Shown in pieces: positions 32,196 through 42,800 of a DNA stretch of 64,000 bases. The notes beneath the pieces are model-generated. The model did not search any database and had not been told where the DNA came from. It saw nothing but the letters and a program-made list of their open reading frames with translations. This stretch comes from Cognatazoarcus halotolerans. GTDB lineage: Bacteria; Pseudomonadota; Gammaproteobacteria; Burkholderiales; Rhodocyclaceae. Positions within the stretch are counted from its first letter, which is position 1. Each line of letters starts with the position of its first letter. Both the position numbers and the translations under genes were made by a program. The DNA lies in the NCBI RefSeq assembly GCF_009800965.1, contig NZ_WUAF01000017.1:17629-81628 (forward strand). The letters run 5' to 3'.

Positions 32196-32795
32196 TCAAG
32201 TGCGTCGGTTCAATCCCAGGCGCCTGAACCACCCGCCGGCCAGTACCGGCTCATCCCACGCCAGTTCCAGTTCTGGTGCGTGCGCCAGCAAGTCCTCGAA
32301 AACCACGTCCATGCGCGTTGCGACGCGGCGCGACAGGGGATTGAGCAGGCGCCGCAGGCGGGCGGGTTCGCCGCGTTTGAGGAATTTGTCGAACACTAGC
32401 AAATGCCCGCCGGGGCGCAGGATACGCGCGGTTTCGAGCAGACATTGACCGGGGTTCGGCACGACCGCGAGGATCAGGTGCAATATCGCGCAGTCGAAGC
32501 TGTGATCCGCAAACGGCAGCCGCATCGCATCGCCCTGGATCGGCCAGTAGGTGTGCTTGCCGGCCCTTGGTCGGCTTCGCTGCAGCATCGCTTCGGTCAG
32601 GTCGAGGCCCACGTATTCATGCCCGGACGGCAGGTGCGGCAGATCCAGCCCGGTGCCGACGCCGCTCACCAGTACCTTCATGGGCGGCTTGTCGGCCAGC
32701 CATGCTGCGCTGGCCGAACGGGCACTGCGCGTGGCGGCAGCGACGACCGCGTCGTAGAACGGAGCGATGAGGGTGTAACTTCGGCGCAGCGACAT
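32196..32795 (-). CDS. class I SAM-dependent methyltransferase
   Basis: 199 aa. SAM-binding motif I is VLVSGVGTGLDLPHL, the acidic ribose contact is in YVGLDLTEAML, and motif III is in LRPGGHLLVFDKF. The pattern resembles phosphatidylethanolamine N-methyltransferase (PmtA-like) and UbiE-type enzymes, but the substrate cannot be decided from sequence. It converges on DUF2062 and lies 25 bp downstream of apaG, likely co-transcribed with it. Confidence 0.8.
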   Translation of the reverse strand: MSLRRSYTLIAPFYDAVVAAATRSARSASAAWLADKPPMKVLVSGVGTGLDLPHLPSGHEYVGLDLTEAMLQRSRPRAGKHTYWPIQGDAMRLPFADHSFDCAILHLILAVVPNPGQCLLETARILRPGGHLLVFDKFLKRGEPARLRRLLNPLSRRVATRMDVVFEDLLAHAPELELAWDEPVLAGGWFRRLGLNRRT

Positions 32796-32820
32796 CAGGG
32801 CCGGGCAGCTACCGGACGCC

Positions 32821-33204
32821 TCAATGCAGGACTCTCGGTACCGCCAGGGTGAATTCCGGGATTACCGCATCGAATCGGGTGCCGTCGTCGGCGGTCATCT
32901 GGTAGGTGCCCCGCATGACCCCTACCGGCGTTGCGAGGGCGCAGCCACTGGTGTACTCGAACTGCCCTCCGGGATTCAGTTCCGGTTGCTCGCCAACGAC
33001 GCCCATGCCGCGCACTTCCTGTTCGTCGCCGTCGCCATCGGTGATGATCCAGTGGCGGCTGACCAGTTTCGCACCGACCGTTCCAGCGTTCTCGATGGTG
33101 ATGTGGTAGGCGAAGACGTATCGTCCTTCTTCGGGTGCCGATTGTTCCTCGATGTACTGCGCTTCGGCGGAAACCCGGATGTCGTACTTGGTATTGTTGT
33201 TCAT
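32821..33204 (-). CDS. apaG: ApaG (Co2+/Mg2+ efflux protein family)
   Basis: 127 aa single-domain ApaG protein with an Ig-like beta sandwich. RYVFAYHITIENAG, VSRHWIITDGDG, VVGEQPELNPG and GVMRGTYQM are the family motifs. Linked to cobalt sensitivity in Salmonella; molecular role uncertain. Divergent from rpe. Confidence 0.94.
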   Translation of the reverse strand: MNNNTKYDIRVSAEAQYIEEQSAPEEGRYVFAYHITIENAGTVGAKLVSRHWIITDGDGDEQEVRGMGVVGEQPELNPGGQFEYTSGCALATPVGVMRGTYQMTADDGTRFDAVIPEFTLAVPRVLH

Positions 33205-33360
33205 TTTTCTACCCTGTTGGGACGCTGGCGTTCTGCCCGCAATTCGATTGAAGCGGAAACCCGGCGCTTGGGCAAGCCATGATGTTTGCCAAAGCGTGAT
33301 TTCCGCCTTCGTCCGAGTCGCGCGTAGAATCCCTGTCCTGTCAGTCACCGGAGTCCATCC

Positions 33361-34056
33361 ATGTTCCGCATCGCCCCCAGTCTGCTTTCTGCCGATTTCG
33401 CGCGGCTTGGCGAAGAGGTCAGAAACGTCGTTGCATCCGGTGCCGACTGGATCCATTTCGATGTGATGGACAACCATTACGTGCCGAACCTGACGATTGG
33501 CCCGCTGGTGTGCGAGGCAATCCGGCCGCACACGGAGGCGCCGATCGACGTGCACCTGATGGTCAAGCCGGTCGATCGCATCATTCCCGACTTTGCAAAG
33601 GCAGGGGCCAACGTCATCACTTTCCATCCGGAAGCCTCGGAGCATGTGGATCGCAGCCTTGGCCTGATCCGTGACAGTGGCTGTCTGGCCGGGCTGGTGT
33701 TCAACCCGGCGACGCCCCTGTTCTGGATGGACCATGTGATGGACAAGCTCGATGTCGTGCTGCTGATGAGCGTCAATCCGGGCTTCGGCGGGCAGAAGTT
33801 CATTCCCGGCACTCTCGACAAACTGCGCGAAGCCCGCGCCCGGATCGACGCCTATGCCGAGCGCAGTGGTCGTCAGATCCTGCTGGAGATCGACGGCGGG
33901 GTTAAGGTCGACAACATCGGCGAAATCGCAGCTGCTGGAGCGGATACCTTTGTTGCCGGCTCGGCGGTTTTCGGTGCCGCGCGCATTGAAGACCCCAACC
34001 GTTACGACTCGGTGATCGGCGCGCTGCGGACACAACTGGCGGAGATCAGGACGTGA
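33361..34056 (+). CDS. rpe: ribulose-phosphate 3-epimerase
   Basis: 231 aa TIM-barrel enzyme interconverting ribulose 5-phosphate and xylulose 5-phosphate. N-terminal [16 protein letters not shown], metal-site [24 protein letters not shown] and the phosphate-binding AGSAVFG are diagnostic. Starts the rpe-gph-trp run; a TAGAAT -10-like box (33325-33330) and GGAG ribosome site precede it. Overlaps gph by 4 bp (GTG start). Confidence 0.96.
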   Translation: MFRIAPSLLSADFARLGEEVRNVVASGADWIHFDVMDNHYVPNLTIGPLVCEAIRPHTEAPIDVHLMVKPVDRIIPDFAKAGANVITFHPEASEHVDRSLGLIRDSGCLAGLVFNPATPLFWMDHVMDKLDVVLLMSVNPGFGGQKFIPGTLDKLREARARIDAYAERSGRQILLEIDGGVKVDNIGEIAAAGADTFVAGSAVFGAARIEDPNRYDSVIGALRTQLAEIRT

Positions 34057-34739
34057 GCAAGCAGTACGAAATCCGCGCGGTGTTGCTCGATCTCGACGGC
34101 ACCCTGCTCGATACCATCCACGATCTCGCCGAGGCGGCCAACCGCACCCTGGCCGAACTCGGCCGGCCGACCCGCAGCGTCGCAGAGATCCACAGTTTCG
34201 TCGGCAAGGGCATTCCGAATCTGGTTCGGCGCTGCCTCGGCGGGGACGGCCCGGTAAGCGACGTGGACATGGAAATGGCGCTGCCGGTCTTCCGACGCCA
34301 TTACGCCTTCGTCAATGGCAGCCAGACCCGCATCTATCCGGGCGTGGTCGAGGGCCTTGCCGAGATGCGGGCGATGGGTTTCGCCCTTGGTTGCGTGACC
34401 AACAAATCCGGCGAATTCACCATGCCGCTGCTCGAACGCATGGGTATCGCCGATTTCTTCGGTGCGGTGATCAGCGGCGATACCCTTCCGGTGAAGAAAC
34501 CCGATCCCGCGATGTTGCGTCATGCCTGCGACCGGCTCGGTGTCGGCGTGGCCGATGCCCTGATGGTCGGCGACTCGGAGAACGATGCGCTGGCTGCGCG
34601 TGCCTGCGAGATGCCGGTGCTGCTGATGACCTATGGCTACAGTGAAGGCAAGCCGGTGGACAGCATTGAATGCGATGGGCTAGTATCGTCGCTTTCCGAG
34701 GTCGTGCCAATGATCCGTCTGCGGCGCACCGGCCGGTAA
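34053..34739 (+). CDS. gph: phosphoglycolate phosphatase
   Basis: 228 aa HAD-superfamily phosphatase. Motif [12 protein letters not shown] with nucleophile Asp, motif II in VTNKSG, motif III Lys in VKKPDP and motif [12 protein letters not shown] are present. Removes phosphoglycolate formed in DNA repair and oxygenase side reactions. The rpe-gph-trpE order is conserved in many beta- and gammaproteobacteria. A candidate trp promoter lies in its last codons. Confidence 0.93.
   Translation: MSKQYEIRAVLLDLDGTLLDTIHDLAEAANRTLAELGRPTRSVAEIHSFVGKGIPNLVRRCLGGDGPVSDVDMEMALPVFRRHYAFVNGSQTRIYPGVVEGLAEMRAMGFALGCVTNKSGEFTMPLLERMGIADFFGAVISGDTLPVKKPDPAMLRHACDRLGVGVADALMVGDSENDALAARACEMPVLLMTYGYSEGKPVDSIECDGLVSSLSEVVPMIRLRRTGR
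34657..34686 (+). promoter_or_regulatory. candidate internal promoter for the trp operon
   Basis: TGGACA (34657-34662), an 18-bp spacer and TAGTAT (34681-34686) inside the 3' end of gph, about 75 bp before the trp leader ORF. Placement suits a transcript starting near 34693. Confidence 0.4.
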
Positions 34740-34759
34740 ATCCAACCAGAATTCGTATC

Positions 34760-34855
34760 GTGACTCTTCAGCAGAAGCTTTTCGACAAGGAGATCGCAGC
34801 GGCCCGCGCCCGGGCGTTCACGGGGCGCGGCTGGTGGTCATGGCGTGCCGCCTGA
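34760..34855 (+). CDS. trpL: trp operon leader peptide TrpL
   Basis: 31 codons from GTG at 34760 to TGA at 34853-34855, encoding a basic peptide with Trp-Trp-Ser-Trp at residues 25-28 (GRGWWSWRAA at the end). Three tryptophan codons in a span of four, 65 bp ahead of trpE, is the signature of ribosome-mediated attenuation: ribosomes stall there when charged tRNA-Trp is short. The start codon and upstream ribosome site are weak, so the exact N-terminus is uncertain. Confidence 0.7.
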   Translation: MTLQQKLFDKEIAAARARAFTGRGWWSWRAA

Positions 34856-34884
34856 CCTGCTGCGATTGACGGGCGAATGCCCGT
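34827..34884 (+). promoter_or_regulatory. candidate trp attenuator
   Basis: Three alternative stems can be drawn. The 1:2 stem pairs GCGGC (34827-34831) with GCCGC (34847-34851) and holds the Trp codons in its loop. The 2:3 stem pairs CGCCT (34849-34853) with GGGCG (34871-34875). The 3:4 stem pairs ACGGGC (34869-34874) with GCCCGT (34879-34884) over a GAAT loop. The 2:3 and 3:4 stems exclude each other as in classical attenuators. No T-run follows the 3:4 stem, so termination might be Rho-assisted or weak. Confidence 0.55.
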
Positions 34885-34919
34885 GATAACCTAGAAAAAC
34901 AGATGCTTACGGAGTCTTC

Positions 34920-36395
34920 ATGCTTGAGACCGAATTCAACGCGCTGGCTGCGCAGGGCTACAACCGCATCCCGGTGACCCTCGAGACCTTCGCGGATCTC
35001 GATACCCCGCTTTCGATTTACCTGAAACTGGCCAACGAGCCCTACACCTACCTGCTCGAATCGGTGCAGGGTGGCGAGCGCTTCGGCCGGTATTCGATGA
35101 TCGGACTGGCCGCCTCGACCCGGATCGAGGTCTATGGCCGTTCGGCACTGCTGCTCACCGGCAACCGTCTCGTCGAACGTCGTGACTATGGCGATCCGCT
35201 CAATTTCGTCGCCGAGGTGATGGAGCGGATCAAGGTGCCGGCGCGCGAGAATCTGCCGCGCTTCTCGGGCGGACTGGTCGGCTGTTTCGGCTACGACACG
35301 GTGCGCTACATCGAGCCGCGGCTGGCCGGGACCGACAAGGCCGATCCGCTCGGCACGCCCGACATCCTGCTGCTGCTGTCTGAAGAGATCGCCATCGTCG
35401 ACAATCTTTCGGGCAAGCTCACGCTGGTAGTCTATGCCGAGCCCGAGGTGCCCGGCGCCTACAAGCGCGCACGCAAACGTCTTCGCGAACTGCTCGCCAG
35501 ACTCCGTGCGCCGGTACCGATTCCGGCCGAGGTCGTGGCCGAATCGCAGGATGCGGTGTCGAGCTTCGGCGAGACCGAGTTCAAGGCGGCCGTGCAGCGC
35601 GCCAAGGAATACATCGTCGAAGGCGATGTCATGCAGGTGGTGCTGTCACAGCGCATGAGCAAACCCTTTGCCGCCAGCCCGCTGTCGCTGTACCGCGCGA
35701 TCCGCACCCTGAATCCCTCGCCCTACATGTTCTTCTTCAATTTTGAGGATTTTCATGTGGTGGGTTCGTCCCCGGAGATCCTGGTGCGACTCGAGGACGG
35801 CGACGTCACCGTGCGGCCGATCGCCGGCACCCGCAAGCGGGGTAGCTCGGCCGCGGAAGACCTGGAGCTGGAGCAGGATCTGCTTTCCGATGAAAAGGAA
35901 CGTGCCGAGCATCTGCAACTCCTCGATCTCGGGCGCAACGACTGCGGGCGGGTGGCCGAGATCGGTACGGTGAAGGTCACCGAGCGGTTCACGGTGGAGC
36001 GCTACTCGCACGTGATGCATATCGTCTCCAACGTCGAGGGTCGCCTGCGCGAGGATCTCAACGCGCTGGCCGTGCTGCGTGCAACCTTCCCGGCCGGGAC
36101 GGTATCGGGCGCACCGAAGGTGCGGGCGATGGAGATCATCGATGAACTCGAGCCGGTCAAGCGCGGCATTTACGCGGGCGCTTCGGGCTATGTCGGTTTC
36201 CACGGCGATATGGATCTGGCGATCAACATCCGTACCGCGGTGATCAAGGACGGCGTCATCCATGTGCAGGCGGGCGCCGGCATCGTGGCCGATTCCGACC
36301 CCGATTCCGAATGGCAGGAAACGCAGAACAAGGCCCGCGCGATGCTGCGCGCGGCCGAGATGGCGGAAGCCGGGCTCGATACCCGCATCGACTGA
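34920..36395 (+). CDS. trpE: anthranilate synthase component I
   Basis: 491 aa. Converts chorismate plus ammonia to anthranilate with TrpG. The N-terminal [15 protein letters not shown] is the tryptophan feedback-binding motif (LLES and downstream Ser), so the enzyme is expected to be inhibited by Trp. The catalytic C-terminal domain has [30 protein letters not shown] and [16 protein letters not shown]. Ribosome site GGAG upstream. Confidence 0.97.
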   Translation: MLETEFNALAAQGYNRIPVTLETFADLDTPLSIYLKLANEPYTYLLESVQGGERFGRYSMIGLAASTRIEVYGRSALLLTGNRLVERRDYGDPLNFVAEVMERIKVPARENLPRFSGGLVGCFGYDTVRYIEPRLAGTDKADPLGTPDILLLLSEEIAIVDNLSGKLTLVVYAEPEVPGAYKRARKRLRELLARLRAPVPIPAEVVAESQDAVSSFGETEFKAAVQRAKEYIVEGDVMQVVLSQRMSKPFAASPLSLYRAIRTLNPSPYMFFFNFEDFHVVGSSPEILVRLEDGDVTVRPIAGTRKRGSSAAEDLELEQDLLSDEKERAEHLQLLDLGRNDCGRVAEIGTVKVTERFTVERYSHVMHIVSNVEGRLREDLNALAVLRATFPAGTVSGAPKVRAMEIIDELEPVKRGIYAGASGYVGFHGDMDLAINIRTAVIKDGVIHVQAGAGIVADSDPDSEWQETQNKARAMLRAAEMAEAGLDTRID

Positions 36396-36433
36396 CGACT
36401 GTTCGAACGCCCCCCCTTTAACTGGAGGCAGGC

Positions 36434-36532
36434 ATGATCGACTACGCCCTCGAGTACTGCTGCAGACCGCGTTCCCCCGAAGGCTGTCCGTCCTCGTGTC
36501 GGATCGGCGCGGGCGGGCTGGTGCGACCATGA
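36434..36532 (+). CDS. possible 32-aa Cys-containing ORF upstream of the BKACE gene
   Basis: ATG at 36434 is preceded by GGAGG at 5 nt, a strong ribosome site, 38 bp after trpE. The ORF ends in TGA overlapping the ATG of the next gene (ATGA). The product has four Cys in a CC-X7-C-X3-C pattern (residues 9, 10, 18, 22). No family recognised. It may be a coupling leader or a real small protein; the large downstream gene has no ribosome site of its own that I can see. Confidence 0.45.
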   Translation: MIDYALEYCCRPRSPEGCPSSCRIGAGGLVRP

Positions 36533-37362
36533 ATCGCGCGCGGGTGATTCTCACCGTGGCGCCCAATGGCGCTCGCCGCACCAAGCGTGAGCACGGTGCG
36601 GTGCCGCTCAGCACCGAAGAGATCGTCGCCACGGCACGTGCCAGCCGCGCGGCCGGGGCGTCGATCCTGCATCTGCACGTGCGCGACGGCGAGGGCATGC
36701 ACAGCCTCGATATCGCCCGTTACCGCGAAGCCTACGACGCCGTACGCGCGGCGTGCGACATCTGCATCCAGCCGACGACCGAGCGCGGGAGCAGTTTCAC
36801 GCCGGACGACATGATGGCGGTGCAGCGCGCCCTCGCCCCGGAGATGATCACCCTCAACCTGAATGAACTGCTCGATCCCGACGACGATGCCCAGATCGCG
36901 CGGGGCCGCGATTTTCTGAGTGAGATCGCGTCGGCCGGGACGGTGCCGCAATATATCGTCTACGACTGGACCCAGCTGCAGACCCTACAACGCTGGTGGG
37001 AGGCGGGCTGGGTTCCCCAGCGACGGCCTTTCGTGCTGCTGGTGGCGGGCCGCAACGGTACCAAGGCGGGCAGCCCGCGCGACGTGCTGGATTATCTACC
37101 GGTACTGCCGGGCGAGTGGCGCTGGGGCGTGTGCGCCTTCGGACCTCACGAACTGGCCTGCGTGACCCAGGCGGCACTGGCCGGCGGGCACTGCCGGGTC
37201 GGCTTCGAAAACAACCTCACAACCGCCGATGGGCGTCCCTTGCGCGACAACGCCGACCAGGTCGGCAGGCTCGCGCGGCTGCTGAATGAACTGGGCTTCG
37301 GCCTTGCTTCCGCGGCGGAAGTGCGCGAGGTTTTTGGAATGAAACCCTACAAGGCCGGCTGA
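36529..37362 (+). CDS. BKACE (beta-keto acid cleavage enzyme, DUF849) family protein
   Basis: 277 aa. Family members, such as 3-keto-5-aminohexanoate cleavage enzyme, condense a beta-keto acid with acetyl-CoA to give acetoacetate and a new acyl-CoA, using a zinc TIM barrel. Zinc/catalytic signatures are [11 protein letters not shown] near residue 44, a Pro-Thr-Thr-Glu loop ([10 protein letters not shown]), and RVGFENNLT near 225. Substrate cannot be predicted. It sits between trpE and trpG in the same direction and is likely co-transcribed, an unusual place for the family. Confidence 0.85.
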   Translation: MNRARVILTVAPNGARRTKREHGAVPLSTEEIVATARASRAAGASILHLHVRDGEGMHSLDIARYREAYDAVRAACDICIQPTTERGSSFTPDDMMAVQRALAPEMITLNLNELLDPDDDAQIARGRDFLSEIASAGTVPQYIVYDWTQLQTLQRWWEAGWVPQRRPFVLLVAGRNGTKAGSPRDVLDYLPVLPGEWRWGVCAFGPHELACVTQAALAGGHCRVGFENNLTTADGRPLRDNADQVGRLARLLNELGFGLASAAEVREVFGMKPYKAG

Positions 37363-37373
37363 GCGCCGGCGGG

Positions 37374-37961
37374 ATGAAAGACATGCTACTGATGATCGAC
37401 AACTACGATTCCTTCACCTATAACTTGGTGCAGTACTTCGGAGAGCTTGGCGCCAAGGTCAAGGTGTTCCGCAACGACGAAATCACCCTCGAGCAGATCG
37501 AGATGATGAAGCCCGATCTGCTGGTGATCTCGCCCGGGCCGTGCTCGCCCGCCGAGGCGGGCATTTCGGTACCCGCGATCAAGGCCTTCGCCGGCCGCAT
37601 TCCGCTGCTCGGCGTTTGCCTTGGTCACCAAAGCATCGGCGCCGCCTTTGGCGGCAAGGTGGTGCACGCCAAGCGCCTGATGCATGGCAAGACCTCGCCG
37701 GTGATCCATACCGACGTCGGCGTGTTCCGCGGGCTGCCCAGCCCGCTGACCTGCACCCGCTATCATTCGCTCGCGGTTGAACGCGAGAGCCTTCCCGACT
37801 GTCTGGAAGTGACGGCATGGACCGAGGACGGCGAAATCATGGGCATGCGCCACAAGACCCTGGCGGTCGAGGGCGTGCAGTTCCACCCCGAATCCATTCT
37901 GACCGACGGTGGTCACCGGATGCTGCAGAACTTTCTTGAACAGTCCGTCGCGACCGCCTGA
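37374..37961 (+). CDS. trpG: anthranilate synthase component II (glutamine amidotransferase)
   Basis: 195 aa. Supplies ammonia to TrpE. Class I amidotransferase motifs: nucleophile Cys in [12 protein letters not shown] near residue 82, and catalytic His/Glu in VQFHPESI near the C-terminus. Start at 37374; the ATG at 37383 would give the more usual [12 protein letters not shown]. May also serve aminodeoxychorismate synthase. Confidence 0.95.
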   Translation: MKDMLLMIDNYDSFTYNLVQYFGELGAKVKVFRNDEITLEQIEMMKPDLLVISPGPCSPAEAGISVPAIKAFAGRIPLLGVCLGHQSIGAAFGGKVVHAKRLMHGKTSPVIHTDVGVFRGLPSPLTCTRYHSLAVERESLPDCLEVTAWTEDGEIMGMRHKTLAVEGVQFHPESILTDGGHRMLQNFLEQSVATA

Positions 37962-37973
37962 ACGGAGAATACG

Positions 37974-39005
37974 ATGAGCATTACCCCCCAGGACGCCCTG
38001 CAACGCACGATTGAACACCGCGAGATCTTCTTCGATGAAATGGTTTCGCTGATGCGCCGCATCATGGCCGGCGAGATCTCGCCGGTGATGACCGCCGCGA
38101 TCCTCGCGGGCCTGCGCACGAAGAAGGAAACCATCGGCGAGATCGCCGCCGCGGCCACGGTCATGCGCGAGCTCTCGACCAAGGTGGTCGTGCCGCCGCC
38201 CAACGACAACTTCCTCGACGTGGTCGGCACCGGTGGCGACGGCGCCAATACCTTCAACATCTCCACCACCACCGCCTTCGTGGCCGCCGCCGCCGGGGCG
38301 CGGGTGGCCAAGCACGGCGGGCGCAGCGTGTCGTCCAGCTCGGGCAGCGCGGATGTGCTCGAGTCGCTGGGCGTGAACCTCGCCCTGAGTGCCGAGCAGG
38401 TCGCCGAATGCATCGACGAGACCGGCATCGGCTTCATGTTCGCCCCCAACCACCACAGCGCGATGAAGAACGTCGCGCCGGTGCGCAAGGAACTGGGCGT
38501 TCGCACCATCTTCAACATCCTCGGCCCGCTTACCAACCCCGCCGGCGCGCCCAACACGCTCATGGGTGTCTTCCACCCGGACCTGGTCGGCATTCAGGTG
38601 CGCGTGATGCAGCAGCTCGGTGCAAAGCACGTGATGGTGGTCTATGGCCGCGACGGCATGGACGAAGTGTCGCTCGGCGCGGCGACCATGGTCGGCGAGC
38701 TCAAGGATGGCGAGATCCGCGAATACGAGATCCATCCCGAGGACTTCGGTCTGGCGATGATGTCGAGTCGCAACCTTGCGGTAGGGAGCGCGGACGAGTC
38801 CAGGGACGTGGTCATGGAGGTGCTCTCCAATCGCCCGGGTCCGGCGCTCGAGATCGTCGCCTTCAACGCCGGCGTGGCGCTCTATACCGCCAACATGGTG
38901 GCCGACATCGGCACCGGTATCGAACGCGCGCGCGAAGTCATCGCCTCCGGCGCGGCGCGTGCCAAGGCCGAGGCCTTCGCCGCCTGTACCCGCAAGTTCA
39001 AGTGA
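37974..39005 (+). CDS. trpD: anthranilate phosphoribosyltransferase
   Basis: 343 aa. Adds phosphoribosyl from PRPP to anthranilate. Binding motifs [15 protein letters not shown] near residue 82, [18 protein letters not shown] near 110, and [19 protein letters not shown] are diagnostic. ATG 12 bp after trpG. Confidence 0.97.
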   Translation: MSITPQDALQRTIEHREIFFDEMVSLMRRIMAGEISPVMTAAILAGLRTKKETIGEIAAAATVMRELSTKVVVPPPNDNFLDVVGTGGDGANTFNISTTTAFVAAAAGARVAKHGGRSVSSSSGSADVLESLGVNLALSAEQVAECIDETGIGFMFAPNHHSAMKNVAPVRKELGVRTIFNILGPLTNPAGAPNTLMGVFHPDLVGIQVRVMQQLGAKHVMVVYGRDGMDEVSLGAATMVGELKDGEIREYEIHPEDFGLAMMSSRNLAVGSADESRDVVMEVLSNRPGPALEIVAFNAGVALYTANMVADIGTGIERAREVIASGAARAKAEAFAACTRKFK

Positions 39006-39012
39006 GCCGCCG

Positions 39013-39801
39013 ATGAGTGACATCCTCGACAAGATCCTTGCCACCAAGCGCGATGAAGTGGCCGCTGCGCGCAAGGCGCAGCCCGACGCCGTGGTGCGTG
39101 ACCGCGCCGCGGCCGCGCCGCCAGCGCGCGATTTCGTCGGCAGCCTGCGCGCGAAGCTCGCCGCCGGGCAGTCCGCAGTCATCGCCGAGATCAAGAAGGC
39201 GAGCCCTTCGAAGGGCATCATCCGGGCCGATTTCAGGCCTGCCGAGATCGCCGCGTCCTACGAGGCCGGTGGCGCCGCCTGCCTGTCGGTGCTGACCGAT
39301 CGCGAATACTTCAAGGGTGCCCCGGAATACCTGCAGGCCGCCCGCGCCGCCTGCACGCTGCCGGTCCTGCGCAAGGATTTCCTGGTCGATCCCTACCAAG
39401 TGTACGAAGCTCGAGCGATGGGCGCCGACGCGATCCTGTTGATCGTCGCCGCGCTCTCGCTGGCGCAGATGCAGGAGATGGAAGGCATCGCCCGCAGCCT
39501 CGGCATGGCGGTCCTAGTCGAAAGCCACGACGCGGGCGAACTCGATGTCGCGCTGCAACTCGAGACGCCGCTGATCGGCATCAACAACCGCAACCTGCGC
39601 ACCTTCGAGGTGTCGCTGGATACCACCATCGACCAGCTCGAGCGCATTCCTGCGGGGCGCATCGTGGTCACCGAGTCCGGCATCCTCGCCGCCGCCGACG
39701 TGGCGCGGATGCGCGGCCATGGGGTGAACGCCTTCCTCGTCGGCGAGGCCTTCATGCGCGCCGATGATCCGGGGCGTGCGCTTGGGGTGCTGTTCGCTTG
39801 A
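39013..39801 (+). CDS. trpC: indole-3-glycerol phosphate synthase
   Basis: 262 aa TIM-barrel enzyme. Motifs [42 protein letters not shown] and VTESGI hold the catalytic Lys/Glu residues. Stand-alone (no TrpF fusion). Start at 39013 fits the [17 protein letters not shown]-terminus. trpF, trpB and trpA are not in this window. Confidence 0.96.
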   Translation: MSDILDKILATKRDEVAAARKAQPDAVVRDRAAAAPPARDFVGSLRAKLAAGQSAVIAEIKKASPSKGIIRADFRPAEIAASYEAGGAACLSVLTDREYFKGAPEYLQAARAACTLPVLRKDFLVDPYQVYEARAMGADAILLIVAALSLAQMQEMEGIARSLGMAVLVESHDAGELDVALQLETPLIGINNRNLRTFEVSLDTTIDQLERIPAGRIVVTESGILAAADVARMRGHGVNAFLVGEAFMRADDPGRALGVLFA

Positions 39802-39807
39802 TCGGTC

Positions 39808-42800
39808 ATGGCTGAGGCGCCGCAGGCTCCGCAGGAACGGCTGCCCACCGCGCCGCGCGGCCGTTTGCGCTGGCGACGCTGGCTCGCCGGTTTCGTGCTG
39901 GCGCTGGTGCTCGTGCCGGTGCTGCTGGCGGCCGTCCTGTTCTACGCCGACAGCGGTTTCAGGACGCTTGCCGGTCTGGCCGGGCGACTGAGCGGCGGCA
40001 TCGTGCAGATCGACGCGCCGGCGGGGCGCCTGGCGGACCAGCTGTCGATCGGCCGGCTGCGGCTCGCCCTGCCGAACCTGCGTGTTGAGGTCGAGCAGCT
40101 CTCGCTCGACTGGCGGCCGCTCGAACTGATCGATCGCAAGCTTGGCATCGCGCGACTCTCCGTGGGTTCCGTGGTGCTCAGCTCGGCCCCGAGCGACGCG
40201 CCGGCGAGCCTGCCGGCGACGCTCGAGCTGCCGCTCTCGATCAAGGCCGACGAGATCGTTGTGGGCCGGCTGCAGATGCTGGAGTGGTCCGAAGACGCTG
40301 CGGTGGCCGGCGGCGAGACCTTGCTGGTGGAAAACATTCGCGGCAGCCTCGAGAGCGACGGCAAGCATCATCGGTTCACCGGGCTCGAAGCAAAGACGCC
40401 CTTCGGCGCCGCACGCCTCGCCGGCAGCATCGACGGCGCCACGCCCTTCGCGCTCGAGGCCAGCGGCAGCCTCGCCGGCGAGCGCGACGGGCGGTCGTAT
40501 TCGCTGGCGCTCGCCGCCAATGGCTCACTCGAGGCGCCGCTTCTGGCGCTCAAGGCCGACGGGGCGGGGCTGTCCGGCAGCGCACAGATCGAGGCCAGCC
40601 CGTTCGCCGCGGTGCCGCTCAAGCGTGCGCAGATCCGCCTCGGCGAGATCGACCCTTCGGCCTTCAATGCCTCGGCACCTGTGGGCGCCTTCATCGTCGA
40701 GGCTGACCTGCGGACCCGTGCCGGCGAGGGCGCGACGCCGCGGCCACCGGAGCAGTGGGAGGTCGAAGGCCCGATCCGCATCGAAAACCGGCGCCCGGGA
40801 CCTTACGACAAGGGGCATGTCCCGCTGTTGTCGCTGTCCGGCCGGCTTGGCTGGTCGGCCGGCAAGCTGAGCGCCGAAGAGCTCGATATCCGCCTGCCCG
40901 ACAAGGGGCGTATCGAAGGTCGCATCGCCTGGCAGCCCGGTGGCGAAGATCCGCTCGGCTCGCTTGCCGCTGCGCTGCAGCTGGCCGGGGTGAATGCCGC
41001 CGCGCTCGACGGCCGGCTGCCCGAGACCCGCGCCGCCGGCAAGATCGATGCGGACGGTGACAGCGCCGGCCAGACGCTGGTTGCGAGCCTGCGCGATGCA
41101 GGCTTCGCGCTCGATTTGAAGGCCGCCCACGCCGCGGCGAAGCTGACTATCGAGCAAGCCCTGCTGAGCCGTGGGCGTGCCCGGTTGAGTGCCACCGGGA
41201 AGCTCGATCTGGAGGGCAAGCGGCCATTTTCGGCGCAAGCCACGCTGACGCACTTCGATCCGCAGGGCTTCCAGAAGGACGCACCGACCGCTGACCTTAA
41301 CCTGGATCTCGAGGCCAGCGGCGAGTTCGCCGATGCGCCGCTGGCCTCGGTGCGGTATGTCTTCGCACCAAGTACTTTGGCCGGTCGCGCGCTGTCGGGC
41401 GAGGGGCGCTTCGCGCTGAGTGGCAAGCGGCTTTCCGACAGCCGCTTCTGGCTCGCCCTGGCGGGCAACCGTCTCGATGGCAGCGGTGCCTGGGGCGGTG
41501 GTGGTGACACGCTTGCGCTCAATCTGGATGCGGCCAACCTGGGTGGGCTCGCCAAGGGCTATGACGGCCAGGTCAAGCTCGACGCGAAGCTGCGGGGCAC
41601 GCTCGAGGCGCCCGCCGGCGAAATGGAGCTCAGTGCCAGCGAGCTGCGTTTGCCGGAGGGTGTCGAGATGACCGGCGTGAACGCCCAGGGCAGCCTGCGA
41701 GACGGCCTCGATGGTGCGATCGCCTTCGCCGCCGGTGTCGGCGAGATCCGCCGCCGCAACCCGGATCGCACGGTGACGCCCCTGCTCGAGCGCGCCTCGC
41801 TGACGGTGGACGGTCGTCGCGGTGCCCACGTCGTGGAACTCGATGCCGCGCTGGCCGAAGGCAATGCCGTCGCCGCGCGACTCGAGGGTGGCCTCGACGC
41901 GGGCATGCGCTGGGTCGGACAGCTCACGCGCCTCAAGACCGCCGGACAGGTGGCGCTCGAACTGCAGGCGCCGGCAAGTCTCGAGGCGTCGGCAGATGCG
42001 GTGGCGCTCGGTGCGGCCGAGCTGCACTCGGGCGAGGGTCGGGTGGTGCTCGAGCAGACGCGCTGGAGCCCCGCCGAGATCATCGCCCGCGGCCGCATGT
42101 CCGGCCTGCAGATCGGATTGGTGCGCGATGCCTCGGGCAAGGCCCGGCGCGGGCCGGGCGAGTTGCGCCTCGGTGGCGAGTGGGATCTGCGACTGGGCGA
42201 GCGGATCAACGGCCTGGCGCGTCTCTATCGGGAGTCGGGCGATCTGGTGCTGGTTGGCGATTCGGTCGCGCGCCTCGGCCTCCAGCGCTTCGAAGCGGTA
42301 TTGTCGGCCAACGATGGACGGCTCGCCCTGAGCGTCGATGCCGAGGGCGACCAGCTCGGCAAGCTGGCCGGTTCGGCCACCGCCATGTCGGAGCGCTACC
42401 AGGGTGGCTGGCGCCTGGTGCCCGGTGCCGCGCTGCTCGGCTCAGGGGATCTGGCGATGCCCTCGATCGGCTGGCTGGGGCCGTTGGCGAGCGCCAACAT
42501 GCGTACCGGTGGCAGCGTCAATGCCCGCTTCTCGCTGTCGGGAACGCCAGAAAGACCGGTGGCGACAGGTTCGATCAGCGGCCGCGATCTTGCGGTCAAT
42601 CTCGCCGATCAGGGTGTGCGCCTTTCGGGAGGCTCGCTCGAGGCGAACTTCGACAAGGATCGCCTGCGCCTGGAGCGCCTCGAATTCATATCGCCGAATC
42701 GCGTCACCCCCAGGGACGGACGGCTGCCGCTGCAGCGCATCGTTGCCACGCCGGGGAAACTCAATGCCAGCGGGGAGGTCTCGCTTGCCGATGGGAAGGG

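Noticed and set aside
34666..34686. TTGAAT with TAGTAT as a trp promoter
   Set aside because: The spacer would be 9 bp, too short; TGGACA at 34657 with an 18-bp spacer was preferred.
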